A stretch of DNA of 64,000 nt from Nitrosomonadales bacterium. Its GTDB lineage: Bacteria > Pseudomonadota > Gammaproteobacteria > Burkholderiales > Gallionellaceae. The DNA lies in NCBI GenBank assembly GCA_016235045.1, contig JACRME010000027.1, positions 52,548 to 116,547 on the forward strand. The letters run 5' to 3'. Made by a program: the position numbers and the translations under genes. The notes below the pieces were generated by a model. That model was not told the DNA's origin, ran no database searches, and was given only the letters and a program-made list of their open reading frames with translations. Each line of letters opens with the position of its first letter. Within the stretch, counting starts at the first letter, position 1. Below, piece after piece: positions 24,356 to 33,372 of this stretch.

Positions 24356-26131
24356 ATGCTAGAGCAAATGATCACGCAAAACGAACGCAAGGCGATTGAG
24401 ACCGAAATGGTCAAGGCCTTTTTTCACAACGCCAGCGACCTCAATCTTGCCGGGGCGCTGGTCTTTACGCTGCTGGTCTATGTCGTGCATGAAGCAACCC
24501 CCTGGTGGACCTGGGCGCCTGCCGCGTTTATCCTCTATCTCATCACTTTTTTCCGCGCCCTCGAAATCCGGCGTTACCAACGCACGCCGGAATACCGCAA
24601 ATCCAGGCGATGGATAACCGTCCAGGCGGCGTATTCGGGATTGGCCGGAGTGTGCTGGGGCGTGGCCAGCCTGGCGATGCTGATCCATCTGCCGATCCTG
24701 TTGCAGATGTTTGTGCTGACAGTCGTCACCGTGGTGGCGGCGACAACGGCGTCGGAAGACATTCTGCTGGTGCTGCCGCCGCGCGCTTTCATCCTGGCCT
24801 GCATCGGCCCGCCAACCCTTTGGCTGTTTACCGTTGGCGATCCGATGCATCTCGTGCTGGCCGTCATGCTGCTGGCCTTTATTGCCGTGGCGATCTCGCT
24901 TGGCAACAAGAAGGGGCGCATCTTCAACGAGGCGCAGCACCTTCGTTTCCAGAACGAATTCCTGGCGAATGAACTGTCGCGGCAGCACGAGTTGCTGGAG
25001 GGGGCAAGCAGGGCGAAATCGCGTTTTCTGGCGGCGGCCAGCCACGACCTGCGCCAGCCGCTGGCCGCGCTGATGATTTTCCTGGAGCAACTGGAATTCG
25101 AGCGGCAGTTGTCTCCCAGCGGGAAAGACGTATTGGAGCACGCGCAGCAGGCAACCACTTCGTTGTGCAGTTTGCTGGACGGCCTGCTCGATATTTCGAG
25201 GCTGGATGGTCATGCCATCAGGCTGAAAATCAGGTCGTTTTCCATCCAGAATATATTCAACGAACTGGAAGAAGAATTCCGCCCGCTGGCGGAACAAAAG
25301 GGAATCCGGCTGAAATTCTCGCCATGCTCGGCGGTCATCGAAAGCGACATCATCCTGGCAGTCCAGATCCTGCGTAACCTCATTTCCAATGCGATACGCT
25401 ACACGCCGTCGGGACGCATCCTGGTCGGGTGCCGCCATCGGCGGGGCAAGCTATCCATCGAGGTGCACGACACGGGTATCGGCATCGCCGAAGACCAACT
25501 GTCCAGGATTTTCGACGAGTTCTACCAGGTGGACAACCCGGAACGCGACCGCCAGCAGGGATTGGGGTTGGGGCTGTCCATTGTCGATCGTGCCGCCCGG
25601 TTGCTGGGGCATCCTGTTTCGTTGGCCTCAAGTCCGGGCAAGGGATCCACCTTTGCGATAACCGTGCCGCTGGCGAAGGCGGCAATTCTTGAAGAGGAGC
25701 CCGGCACTGCGCCTTCGCGCGAGGTTCCCGATCTGTCCGGCAGGCTGATCGCGGTCATCGAGAACGAGGGAAGCATTCGCGTGGGAATGCAGAACCTGCT
25801 GCAGTCGTGGGGGTGCAAGGTGGTGGTTGCTGATTCCGCCGCGAACATGATCAAGCAACTCGAGGCCAAAGGCGAGCCTGTAGGGATGATCATCTCGGAT
25901 TTCGGGCTGAAGGGAACCTTGAACGGCGTCGATGCCATTGCCGTGATACGCCAGCGTTGGGGGGCGGAATTGCCTGCGCTGCTGTTTACCGGAAACATCA
26001 GCAAGGAAACCTATGCGCTGGCCAGAAACGCCGGGCTGCCGATTTTGTACAAGCCCGCAAAGGCAGAGGCCCTGCGCGAGGCACTCACAGCGGCGATTGC
26101 CAACCCGACGCTGCAGGAAGCGCATGGCTAG
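24356..26131 (+). CDS. Hybrid sensor histidine kinase (membrane)
   Basis: 591 residues. About six to seven membrane helices in the first 200 residues, then H-box RFLAAASHDLRQPLAAL, N-box LRNLISNAIRYTPSG, VHDTGIGIAEDQ, GLGLGLSIVDRAARLLG, and a C-terminal receiver with phospho-Asp in IISDFGLKGTLNGV and Lys in LYKPAKAEA. The receiver's acidic pocket reads VIENEGS rather than the usual DD/DE. The start is the ATG 29 bp after the GMC gene; a longer frame is shadow. The stop TAG is the edge of a repeat element. It is related to the three kinases at 26864-32388 but more divergent. Confidence 0.9.
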   Translation: MLEQMITQNERKAIETEMVKAFFHNASDLNLAGALVFTLLVYVVHEATPWWTWAPAAFILYLITFFRALEIRRYQRTPEYRKSRRWITVQAAYSGLAGVCWGVASLAMLIHLPILLQMFVLTVVTVVAATTASEDILLVLPPRAFILACIGPPTLWLFTVGDPMHLVLAVMLLAFIAVAISLGNKKGRIFNEAQHLRFQNEFLANELSRQHELLEGASRAKSRFLAAASHDLRQPLAALMIFLEQLEFERQLSPSGKDVLEHAQQATTSLCSLLDGLLDISRLDGHAIRLKIRSFSIQNIFNELEEEFRPLAEQKGIRLKFSPCSAVIESDIILAVQILRNLISNAIRYTPSGRILVGCRHRRGKLSIEVHDTGIGIAEDQLSRIFDEFYQVDNPERDRQQGLGLGLSIVDRAARLLGHPVSLASSPGKGSTFAITVPLAKAAILEEEPGTAPSREVPDLSGRLIAVIENEGSIRVGMQNLLQSWGCKVVVADSAANMIKQLEAKGEPVGMIISDFGLKGTLNGVDAIAVIRQRWGAELPALLFTGNISKETYALARNAGLPILYKPAKAEALREALTAAIANPTLQEAHG

Positions 26132-26329
26132 CACGGATATTTCATGAGGCAGTTTTGTAGGAGCCCGGCTTGCCGGGCGATTTTCCGCGATAAACCTTAT
26201 CGCGCAACAAGTTGCGCTCCTACGGGCAGGCTGGCAATCCAAATTGGATTTGACTCGATGAGTCCTTATTCAAATAGCCATGCGGATTTCAGCGATTCCC
26301 GGAGGAAGTTGGTGAAATATCCGGGCTAG
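26128..26329. repeat. ~200-bp MITE-like element, copy 1
   Basis: Ends CTAGCACGGATATTTC and GAAATATCCGGGCTAG are inverted, with one mismatch. Inside is a GTAGGAGC...GCTCCTAC hairpin unit and a block AATCCAAATTGGATT. It is highly similar along its length to 49679-49875. Its first CTAG contains the stop codon of the kinase gene. No transposase is encoded. Confidence 0.88.
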
Positions 26330-26357
26330 AGAAGGCGTATTGATTTGGCGAAATGCA

Positions 26358-26849
26358 ATGAAGAATACCGAAAGCGTTAGTGTGCTGTTTATCTGCATGG
26401 GCAATATCTGCAGGTCGCCTACTGCCGAAGCCGTATTCCGGGCATATGTCGAACAGGCTGGGCTGGACGGGAACATCCGCATCGACTCGGCCGGCACCCA
26501 CGATTACCACATCGGCGATCCGCCCGACGCGCGCACCCAGCGCGCGGCAAAGCAGCGCGGGTACGACATGAGCCGGTTGCGCGGCCGTCAGGTGGAAGCC
26601 GGGGACTTTGCCCGCTTCGACTACGTGCTGGCGATGGACAACCTTAATCTGGTCATGCTCGAACGCATGCGTCCGCCCGATGCGAAGGGCCATCTGGGAC
26701 TATTCCTGGAATTTGCCGATCATCATGACGAATGGGAAGTCCCGGATCCCTATTTCGGCGGGGCTGACGGTTTCGAGCGCGTGCTGGATATGGTGGAAGA
26801 TGCGGCGAACGGACTGTTGCGGCACATCCGCGAACGGCATTTCACCTGA
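26358..26849 (+). CDS. Low-molecular-weight protein tyrosine phosphatase
   Basis: 163 residues. P-loop VLFICMGNICRSPTAEAVF (C-x5-R) at the N-terminus and the general-acid loop VPDPYFGGADGFERVLDM. It dephosphorylates phosphotyrosine; family members often act in exopolysaccharide control or arsenate reduction. An in-frame TTG at 26340 after GAAGG is an alternative start. It is separated from the kinase upstream by the repeat element and converges with the next kinase gene. Confidence 0.93.
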   Translation: MKNTESVSVLFICMGNICRSPTAEAVFRAYVEQAGLDGNIRIDSAGTHDYHIGDPPDARTQRAAKQRGYDMSRLRGRQVEAGDFARFDYVLAMDNLNLVMLERMRPPDAKGHLGLFLEFADHHDEWEVPDPYFGGADGFERVLDMVEDAANGLLRHIRERHFT

Positions 26850-26863
26850 TACCGCTTCAATTG

Positions 26864-28627
26864 TCAGGCTGTTACCTGCTGCATTACCTCGACCAGCCTG
26901 CGGTACAACTTGCTGGGCGACACGGGTTTGTGCAGCAGCGGTACTCCGCTGGCTTGTGCTTCGCGCAGTCTTTCCGGCGCCGTATCGCCGGTAATCAACA
27001 GGGCGGGCAACGAATCGCCCAGCAAGGCGCGCAATGCGGCGATGGCCTCCACACCGGTACGCTGTTCGCGCAAGCGGTAATCGCTGATGACCACGTCCGG
27101 TGCATTCAGTTGCGCCAGCGCCAGTCCCTCCTCGATGGATTCCGCAGCATCGCATTCGCAACCCCAGTCGCGCAGCAAATGCAGCATGCCCTCGCGCACA
27201 TTCTCATCGTCGTCGATCACCAGTATGCGCATGGTGAGAACCCGGGTCTTGCTTTGCACCATGCTGGCTTGCTCGGAGGGCAAAGCGGCGGTGGAAAGGG
27301 ACAGGGTCAGGCGGAACATGCTTCCCCGTTGCGGAATGGACGACAACGACAGGCGGTGGCCCAGCGTGCGCGTGAGCCCTTCCGCAATCGCCAGTCCCAG
27401 TCCCAGACCCTTGTTGCGGTCGCGTTCGGGATTGCCCAGTTGATAAAATTCGCGGAACACTTCCTTCTGGTGCTCCGGCGAAATGCCGATGCCGGTATCC
27501 CACACTTCCAGCCAGGCCTGCGTGCCGCGTTTCCGGCAGGTGACCAGCACGCCGCCGCAATTGGTGTAACGGATCGCATTGGAGATCAGGTTGCGCAGGA
27601 CCAGTTCCAGCAGCACCGGGTCGGAATGGACTGCAAGGTCGGTTTCGCGGGTGCGATACACGATGTGTTTCTTGTCGGCTTGCGGCGCCAGGTCGTTCTC
27701 GATTTTGTTGAGCAAGGGCTGAATGTGGAACGGCTGATGCTGGGGCTCGATCACTCCCGCCTCGATGCGGGAAAAATCGAGCAGGGCACTGAGCAACTCG
27801 CTGGAAGCAGTTGAAGCGGCGCGTGCGCTGGTAAGCAGCCCGCGCTGAGAATCGGTCAGGTTGGAACGCGCAAGCGCCTCCAGGAACAAACCCTGGGCAT
27901 GGATCGGCTGGCGCAGATCGTGGCTGGCTGCGGCGAGGAATTTCGATTTGGCCGCATTGGCGTGCTCGGCTTCGCGCTGCGCGGTTTCGGCGATTACCGT
28001 CTTCTCGCGCAACTGCGACAACAGCTCCGAATTGTCGAAGCGCAGTTCTATGGTGTCGCGGGCCGAGCGGGCGCTGTTCAATGCCTGGACAAACAAAATG
28101 GCAACGTATAAAAAAGCCAGTGCGCCCAGCACATCGTAAGTGCGGTTATCCAGCAGCCACACTTTCGAAACCATCGTGGCAAGCATGGTGAGCGCAAACG
28201 AAAGGAACACCGGGATGACCGGGGACAACTGCGACACATTGGCGCCCAATGAGGCCGCAAGAACGGCCAGCACCAGCAGGGAGTTCAATTCCATGCTTGC
28301 ATCCAGCGCCGCCCAGGCCAGGGCGCCCCAGCTTACGCCATCCAGCGCGAACAGGAATATCCATGTCCAGGCCAGGCGGCGTGCCCGGTCAGGCTTGACA
28401 CCGGCCTCGTGGCGGCGAGCCAGCACAAAACCGGTGAAATGGGACAGGATTCGTGTGCTGCTCCATACCATCATGCCCAGTGCATTGCCGTCGTTGGACA
28501 GTATCCACAACAAAATCAGCGCGAGGAAAGAGTCGAAAACGAACGTGCCGCGTACATTGCGCATCAATATCGACAACTGCTCCGCCAGAACGCGATCTTC
28601 ATCCAGCCGCAAAAAATTAATTCGCAT
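26864..28627 (-). CDS. Hybrid sensor histidine kinase, paralogue 1
   Basis: 587 residues. N-terminal ~200 residues with about six membrane helices, a coiled linker, H-box KFLAAASHDLRQPIHAQGLF, N-box LRNLISNAIRYTNCGG, EVWDTGIGISPEHQ, GLGLGLAIAEGLTRTLGH, and a receiver with LVIDDDENVREGMLHLL, phospho-Asp in VVISDYRLREQRTG, and LLHKPVSPSKLYR. Very close in sequence to the next two kinases, so the three arose by tandem duplication. It is last in the unit RR-HK3-HK2-HK1, 26 bp after HK2. Confidence 0.93.
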   Translation of the reverse strand: MRINFLRLDEDRVLAEQLSILMRNVRGTFVFDSFLALILLWILSNDGNALGMMVWSSTRILSHFTGFVLARRHEAGVKPDRARRLAWTWIFLFALDGVSWGALAWAALDASMELNSLLVLAVLAASLGANVSQLSPVIPVFLSFALTMLATMVSKVWLLDNRTYDVLGALAFLYVAILFVQALNSARSARDTIELRFDNSELLSQLREKTVIAETAQREAEHANAAKSKFLAAASHDLRQPIHAQGLFLEALARSNLTDSQRGLLTSARAASTASSELLSALLDFSRIEAGVIEPQHQPFHIQPLLNKIENDLAPQADKKHIVYRTRETDLAVHSDPVLLELVLRNLISNAIRYTNCGGVLVTCRKRGTQAWLEVWDTGIGISPEHQKEVFREFYQLGNPERDRNKGLGLGLAIAEGLTRTLGHRLSLSSIPQRGSMFRLTLSLSTAALPSEQASMVQSKTRVLTMRILVIDDDENVREGMLHLLRDWGCECDAAESIEEGLALAQLNAPDVVISDYRLREQRTGVEAIAALRALLGDSLPALLITGDTAPERLREAQASGVPLLHKPVSPSKLYRRLVEVMQQVTA

Positions 28628-28653
28628 ACCGGCTCCGTAGTGATGTTCGTGTC

Positions 28654-30450
28654 TTAATCAAGCGATTCCCCTTGCTGCGCCAGTTTGTCCCGGGCAGCCT
28701 CCTGCATGACTTCAACCACCCGGCGGTACAACTGGCCTGGGGATACCGGTTTGTGCAACAGCGGTATGCCGCTGGCTGTCGCTTCGCGCAGCCGCTTTGG
28801 CGCGGTGTCGCCGGTTAGCAACAGTGCCGGCAAGTTGGCGCCCAACAATGCGCGCAATGCCTCGATGGCTTCAACGCCGGTGCGCTGCTCGCGCAACCGG
28901 TAGTCGCTGATGACCAGGTCGGGCGGGTGCGCCCGCGCCAGGGCGAGCGCTTCCTCGATGGATTCGGCCGCTTCGCATTCGCAGCCCCAATCGCGCAATA
29001 AATGCAGCATACCCTCGCGCACGACCCGGTCGTCGTCCACGACCAGCAACCGCGCATTCAACAGCCGCGTCTTGCTTTGCGTCATGGCGATCTGAGCGAC
29101 CGGAATCGCGGTGTCGACCGGCAGCGTCAGGCGAAATACGCTGCCGCGCTGCGGAACGGATGCCAGAGTCAGGGTGTGTCCCAGCGTGCGCGAAAGGCCG
29201 TCGGCAATCGCCAGTCCCAGCCCCAATCCCTTGTGGCGATCGCGTTCCGGGTTGCCCAGTTGGTGGAATTCGCGGAACACTTCCTGTTGATGCGCAGTCT
29301 CTATCCCGACCCCGGTATCCCAGACCTCCAGCACGGCTTGCGCGCCGCGCCGCCGGCACGCGACCAGCACGCCGCCGCGGTTGGTGTAGCGCACCGCATT
29401 GGAGACCAGGTTGCGCAGGATCAATTCCAGCAGCACCGGATCCGAACGCACGGCAAGTTGCGTTTCGCGCGAGCGGTAAACGATGTCCTTGGCGTTGGCC
29501 TGCGGTGCGAGTTCGTTCTCGATCTTGTTGAGCAGCGGCTGCAGGCGGAACGGCTGCATCTGGGGTTCGATCACGCCGGCTTCGATGCGCGAAAAATCGA
29601 GCAGCGTGTTGAGCATCTCGCCGGAAGCTTCCGACGTGGCCCGTGCGCTGCCGAGCAACTCCCGCTGGTACTCGGTCAGGTCGGTGCGGGAGAGCACTTC
29701 CAGGAACAATCCCTGGGCATGGATCGGCTGGCGCAAATCGTGGCTGGCCGCGGCCAGGAATCTGGATTTGGCGGTGTTGGCGCGCTCGGCTTCGCGCTGC
29801 GCGGCTTCGGCAATCCCGGTTTCCACGCGCAACTGGTCGACCAGTTCGGTATTCTCGAAGCGCAGTTCGATGGCGGCGCGCGCCGCGCGTGCGCTATTGA
29901 AACCCTGGGCAAGCAGGGCGGCAAGATACAGGATTCCGGCTGCGCCCAGCGCGTTGTAGGCAGGGTCGCCCATCAGCCACAGCTTCGCCACCACGACGGC
30001 GAGTTCCATGAAGACAAAGACCACGAACACAGGAAGCACCGGCGCCATCAGCGACATGGCACTGCCCAGCACGCCCGCGACCACGGAGATCACCAGAATG
30101 CTGCCGGTCACCGAGGCCGTATCCAGCGTGGCCCAGGTCAACGCGCCCCAGAGCGCGCCATCCAGACCGTTAAGGAGAATCAGCACCCACACCAGCCGGT
30201 GCGCGCGATGCAACGGAATGCCGGAAGCGAGATGACGGCGCGAGAGGAGGTAGATATTCAGCTTGGACAGGATCACCGCTGCACACCACGCCTGCAGGCC
30301 GAGTGCGTTGCTGTCGTTGGACAAGACCCCCAACATCAGCAGCGCCAGCAAAAAGCCGGGAATGACCGAGCTGCCCACGTTGCCCATCAGCAACCGCAAC
30401 TGTTCCACCAGAATGCGATCTTCATCCAATCGCAACAAATTGTCTTGCAT
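28654..30450 (-). CDS. Hybrid sensor histidine kinase, paralogue 2
   Basis: 598 residues, same plan as its neighbours: membrane sensor, RFLAAASHDLRQPIHAQGLF, LRNLVSNAVRYTNRGG, EVWDTGVGIETAHQ, GLGLGLAIADGLSRTLGH, receiver LVVDDDRVVREGMLHLL with VISDYRLREQRTG. The membrane part is close to that of paralogue 1 (MQDNLLRLDEDRILVEQLRL versus MRINFLRLDEDRVLAEQLSI), so these two are the youngest pair. Confidence 0.93.
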   Translation of the reverse strand: MQDNLLRLDEDRILVEQLRLLMGNVGSSVIPGFLLALLMLGVLSNDSNALGLQAWCAAVILSKLNIYLLSRRHLASGIPLHRAHRLVWVLILLNGLDGALWGALTWATLDTASVTGSILVISVVAGVLGSAMSLMAPVLPVFVVFVFMELAVVVAKLWLMGDPAYNALGAAGILYLAALLAQGFNSARAARAAIELRFENTELVDQLRVETGIAEAAQREAERANTAKSRFLAAASHDLRQPIHAQGLFLEVLSRTDLTEYQRELLGSARATSEASGEMLNTLLDFSRIEAGVIEPQMQPFRLQPLLNKIENELAPQANAKDIVYRSRETQLAVRSDPVLLELILRNLVSNAVRYTNRGGVLVACRRRGAQAVLEVWDTGVGIETAHQQEVFREFHQLGNPERDRHKGLGLGLAIADGLSRTLGHTLTLASVPQRGSVFRLTLPVDTAIPVAQIAMTQSKTRLLNARLLVVDDDRVVREGMLHLLRDWGCECEAAESIEEALALARAHPPDLVISDYRLREQRTGVEAIEALRALLGANLPALLLTGDTAPKRLREATASGIPLLHKPVSPGQLYRRVVEVMQEAARDKLAQQGESLD

Positions 30451-30537
30451 ATTGTCCTCTTGCCCAAGTATCGCATCCGGACAGGCAATGCCTGCGACGT
30501 GCCGCCCAGTTGTATTTCTTGGGGAGCGCTGATTGAT

Positions 30538-30607
30538 ACGTCATACCGGCGAAGGCCGGTATCCAGCGCCTTTATTTGACCGGGTTCCCGCCTTCGCCGG
30601 AACGACG
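30538..30607. repeat. CCGGCGAAGGCCGG-type palindromic repeat
   Basis: GTCATACCGGCGAAGGCCGG ... CCCGCCTTCGCCGGAACGAC form inverted arms in the 165-bp gap between two kinase genes. The same family occurs at 36464, 58763 and 63411. It may attenuate readthrough within the kinase unit. Confidence 0.75.
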
Positions 30608-30615
30608 AAACCGAA

Positions 30616-32388
30616 TTAATCAGCGCTTCCCTGGACGACTTCCTGCTGCAACTCCACCAACCTGCGGTACAACTTGCCGGGCGAAACGGGTTTGTGCAGC
30701 AGCGGAATGCCGCTGGCCTTGGCTTCGCGCAATCTGTCCGGTGCGGTGTCGCCGGTGATGAGCAGGGCGGGCAGCGACGCTCCCAGCAACGCGCGCAGTG
30801 CCGCGATGGCTTCCACGCCGGTGCGTTGCTCGCGCAGGCGGTAATCGCTGATGACCACGTCGGGCCGGTGCAGTTGCGCCAGCGCAATCGCTTCTTCGGT
30901 ACTTTCCGCGGCATCGCATTCGCATCCCCAATCGCGCAGCAAATGCAGCATGCCCGCACGCACGGTTTCATCGTCGTCGATAACCAGCAGGCGCGCATTC
31001 AGCAAACGCGACTTGCTCTGCGTCATGTTGGTCTGCACAGACGGGGTTGTGTTGTCGATATCCAGGGTCAAGCGGAACACGCTGCCGCATTGCGGCGTGG
31101 AAGATAACGTCAAATCATGTCCCAGCGCGCGCGCCAACCCGTCAGCAATTGCCAGTCCCAGCCCGAGGCCTTTGCGCCGATCGCGCTCCGGATTGCCCAG
31201 TTGGTGAAATTCGCGGAATACTTCTTTCTGATCCTCCTGTGCGATGCCGATGCCGGTGTCCCACACTTCCAGCACGGCCTGTGTGCCGTGCTGTCGGCAT
31301 GCCACCAGCACGCCGCCGCGGTCGGTGTAGCGAATCGCGTTGGACACCAGATTCCTCAGTACCAGCTCCAGCAGCAGCGGGTCGGTATGCACCACTGCCT
31401 GCGTTTCGCGCGAGCGGTAGACGATGTCTTTTGCATCGGCCTGCGGAGCGAGCTCGTTTTCGATTTTGTTGAGCAGGGGTTGCAGGCGGACGGGTTGCAG
31501 TTGCGGCTCGATCACGCCCGCCTCGATGCGCGAGAAATCGAGCAGCGCATTGAGCAGTTCGCCGCTGGCTTCCGAGGCGGCGCGGGCGCTGGCGACAAGC
31601 TCCTGCTGATGCGGGGTTTGCTCGGTGCGCGAAAGCACTTCCAGGAACAATCCCTGGGCATGGATCGGCTGGCGCAGATCGTGGCTGGCGGCGGCGAGGA
31701 ATTTGGATTTGGCCAGATTGGCATCGTCGGCAACCTGCTTCTGCACGCGCAGACTATCTACCAGGTCGGAATTCTCGAAGCGCAATGTAATGGCTTCGCG
31801 GGACAGGCGGTGCGCGGCCTGTAGCATTGTATTCAGAGACAGGAGCATGACCATCATCGCACCCGCCATGATGTATGAGACAGTGGTGCCTTGCTGAATA
31901 TATGGAACCGCCGCGAGACCAAGTGCCGGTATCGAAAACGCGAGAAGGGCGGCTGGCCAGAACGACGACACAAAGATCGAACCGGCTATGATCGTCACCA
32001 GCATGCTGAGAAACAAAACCTGTTCCGGGACTGAATCGGGAATGAAAAAGATAATGAATGCGGTACCCCAGACAAAGCCATCCAGCATTCCAACCAGCGT
32101 AATTTGCCGGGCCCAGCGAACTGCCGATTTGAAATCGGGCGGATTCGAGAAAATCCTGTGTTGCAGCCAGTAACGCATCAAGGGCATCGAGATTGCAGCC
32201 AAGAACCACCCCAGCAGCATTGCGTGATCCATTTGCCACCACAAGCCAATGACGACCAGCAGTGCCAGAACCGGAAGTGCGAGCCACACGCTACGCAGCA
32301 CAAGCGCCATCTGGTGGATCGCCTCGACGGTAACGCGCTTTTCGTCTGTTGGCTGGATTTCGCCATGAGTTGCGTGCAGGTTGGTCAT
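30616..32388 (-). CDS. Hybrid sensor histidine kinase, paralogue 3
   Basis: 590 residues from the ATG at 32388; a longer frame is open but runs through the RR-HK3 gap. The N-terminal sensor differs from that of the other two (LVLRSVWLALPVLALLVVIG, ITLVGMLDGFVWGTAFIIFF), while the kinase and receiver parts are nearly the same (KFLAAASHDLRQPIHAQGLF, LVIDDDETVRAGMLHLL, VISDYRLREQRTG). This suggests one output feeding from several sensed signals. Confidence 0.92.
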   Translation of the reverse strand: MTNLHATHGEIQPTDEKRVTVEAIHQMALVLRSVWLALPVLALLVVIGLWWQMDHAMLLGWFLAAISMPLMRYWLQHRIFSNPPDFKSAVRWARQITLVGMLDGFVWGTAFIIFFIPDSVPEQVLFLSMLVTIIAGSIFVSSFWPAALLAFSIPALGLAAVPYIQQGTTVSYIMAGAMMVMLLSLNTMLQAAHRLSREAITLRFENSDLVDSLRVQKQVADDANLAKSKFLAAASHDLRQPIHAQGLFLEVLSRTEQTPHQQELVASARAASEASGELLNALLDFSRIEAGVIEPQLQPVRLQPLLNKIENELAPQADAKDIVYRSRETQAVVHTDPLLLELVLRNLVSNAIRYTDRGGVLVACRQHGTQAVLEVWDTGIGIAQEDQKEVFREFHQLGNPERDRRKGLGLGLAIADGLARALGHDLTLSSTPQCGSVFRLTLDIDNTTPSVQTNMTQSKSRLLNARLLVIDDDETVRAGMLHLLRDWGCECDAAESTEEAIALAQLHRPDVVISDYRLREQRTGVEAIAALRALLGASLPALLITGDTAPDRLREAKASGIPLLHKPVSPGKLYRRLVELQQEVVQGSAD

Positions 32389-32568
32389 GGCTCGGGATGT
32401 ACAAAGGTTAGTCGTGCCTGGCAAGCTATCATCGGCAGGGTGTTCCCGCAATCCCCGATCCGGATTCGGGGAAATCAAGTGCCATCCCTTCAGCAACGCA
32501 AGAGCCACTGCGCTATCCCGGCCGACTTGTCGTTGCGGCGGTCGCGGTTGCCGTCATGTTTCTGCCGC

Positions 32569-33186
32569 TTAACCGACCAATCCCCTGCGCCGCGCTGCAA
32601 ATGCCGCTTCCGTGCGGCTCGAGACTTCCAGAAAACCCAGGATCGCCTGTACATGCCCGCGCACGGTATTTTCGGAAAGCGCCAACCGTCGGGCGATCAG
32701 TTTGTTCGACATGCCCTGGCACAACAGGTCGAGCACCTCGCACTGGCGAGGAGTCAGGTGCAGCGGGATGGGTAAAACTTCGTCGCCATCCCCGGGCTGA
32801 TTCTCCGGCGCATTGTATTCGCCGCGCAAGACTCGATTGAGCAAGGCGACGATCCGGTCGGCCGTGTCCGCCTTGGAGATGAAGCGCACAGCGCCGCGCG
32901 CAAGCGCATCGCGCACGGTTTCCGGCCCATCCTGGGAAGACAGCACAACCACCGGAACTTGCGGCCATTTGCGCTTGAGGAACGCAATGCCATCCAAACC
33001 GTTCAGGCCGGGCAGATTGATGTCCAGCAGGATGACGTCAATCGTTTCCGGGGCGTCTTGCGTCGCTTCGACTAGTGATCCCGCCTCGAATATTTCAGCT
33101 CCCTCCATGCGCGCGTTCAATACCATGCGCAGGCCGGAACGGAACATTGCATGGTCATCGATCAGCAAAATGTTTGTCGTTGTCAT
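32569..33186 (-). CDS. NarL/LuxR-family response regulator
   Basis: 205 residues. Receiver with ILLIDDHAMFRSGLRMVL, phospho-Asp in VILLDINLPGLNGL, Ser in VVLSSQDG, Lys in FISKADTADR. LuxR-type HTH LTPRQCEVLDLLCQGMSNKL, SENTVRGHVQAILGFLEVSS. It heads the unit containing the three hybrid kinases and is divergent from the lipoprotein gene at 33373. The shared region carries palindromic AGTCC-N4-RGACT sites; this regulator is the best candidate to bind them and the duplicates at 36636 and 47042. Confidence 0.94.
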   Translation of the reverse strand: MTTTNILLIDDHAMFRSGLRMVLNARMEGAEIFEAGSLVEATQDAPETIDVILLDINLPGLNGLDGIAFLKRKWPQVPVVVLSSQDGPETVRDALARGAVRFISKADTADRIVALLNRVLRGEYNAPENQPGDGDEVLPIPLHLTPRQCEVLDLLCQGMSNKLIARRLALSENTVRGHVQAILGFLEVSSRTEAAFAARRRGLVG

Positions 33187-33238
33187 ATTGCAAACTTAAC
33201 CCGCGACGCCCTTCCTCTGCAAGCATTTATGCGCAACT

Positions 33239-33319
33239 AGTCCAAATGGACTATACGAAATATGCCGAAACAGTCCAAACAGACTATATGAAATAGATAC
33301 TCGGACGCCTACATTGTGC
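33239..33319 (+). promoter_or_regulatory. Tandem AGTCC palindromes plus TACATT -10, copy 1
   Basis: AGTCCAAATGGACTAT at 33239 and AGTCCAAACAGACTAT at 33272 are 33 bp apart (about three helical turns). GCCTACATT follows, with TACATT at 33310 as a likely -10 and no good -35. If transcription starts about 7 nt after it, the proximal palindrome is centred near -43, as expected for a LuxR-type activator. The same 80-bp block recurs at 36636-36716. Confidence 0.75.
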
Positions 33320-33372
33320 GCAACAGACAAACGACCCGTCTACAGTGCAATAAACGAGATGAGAGGCACACT

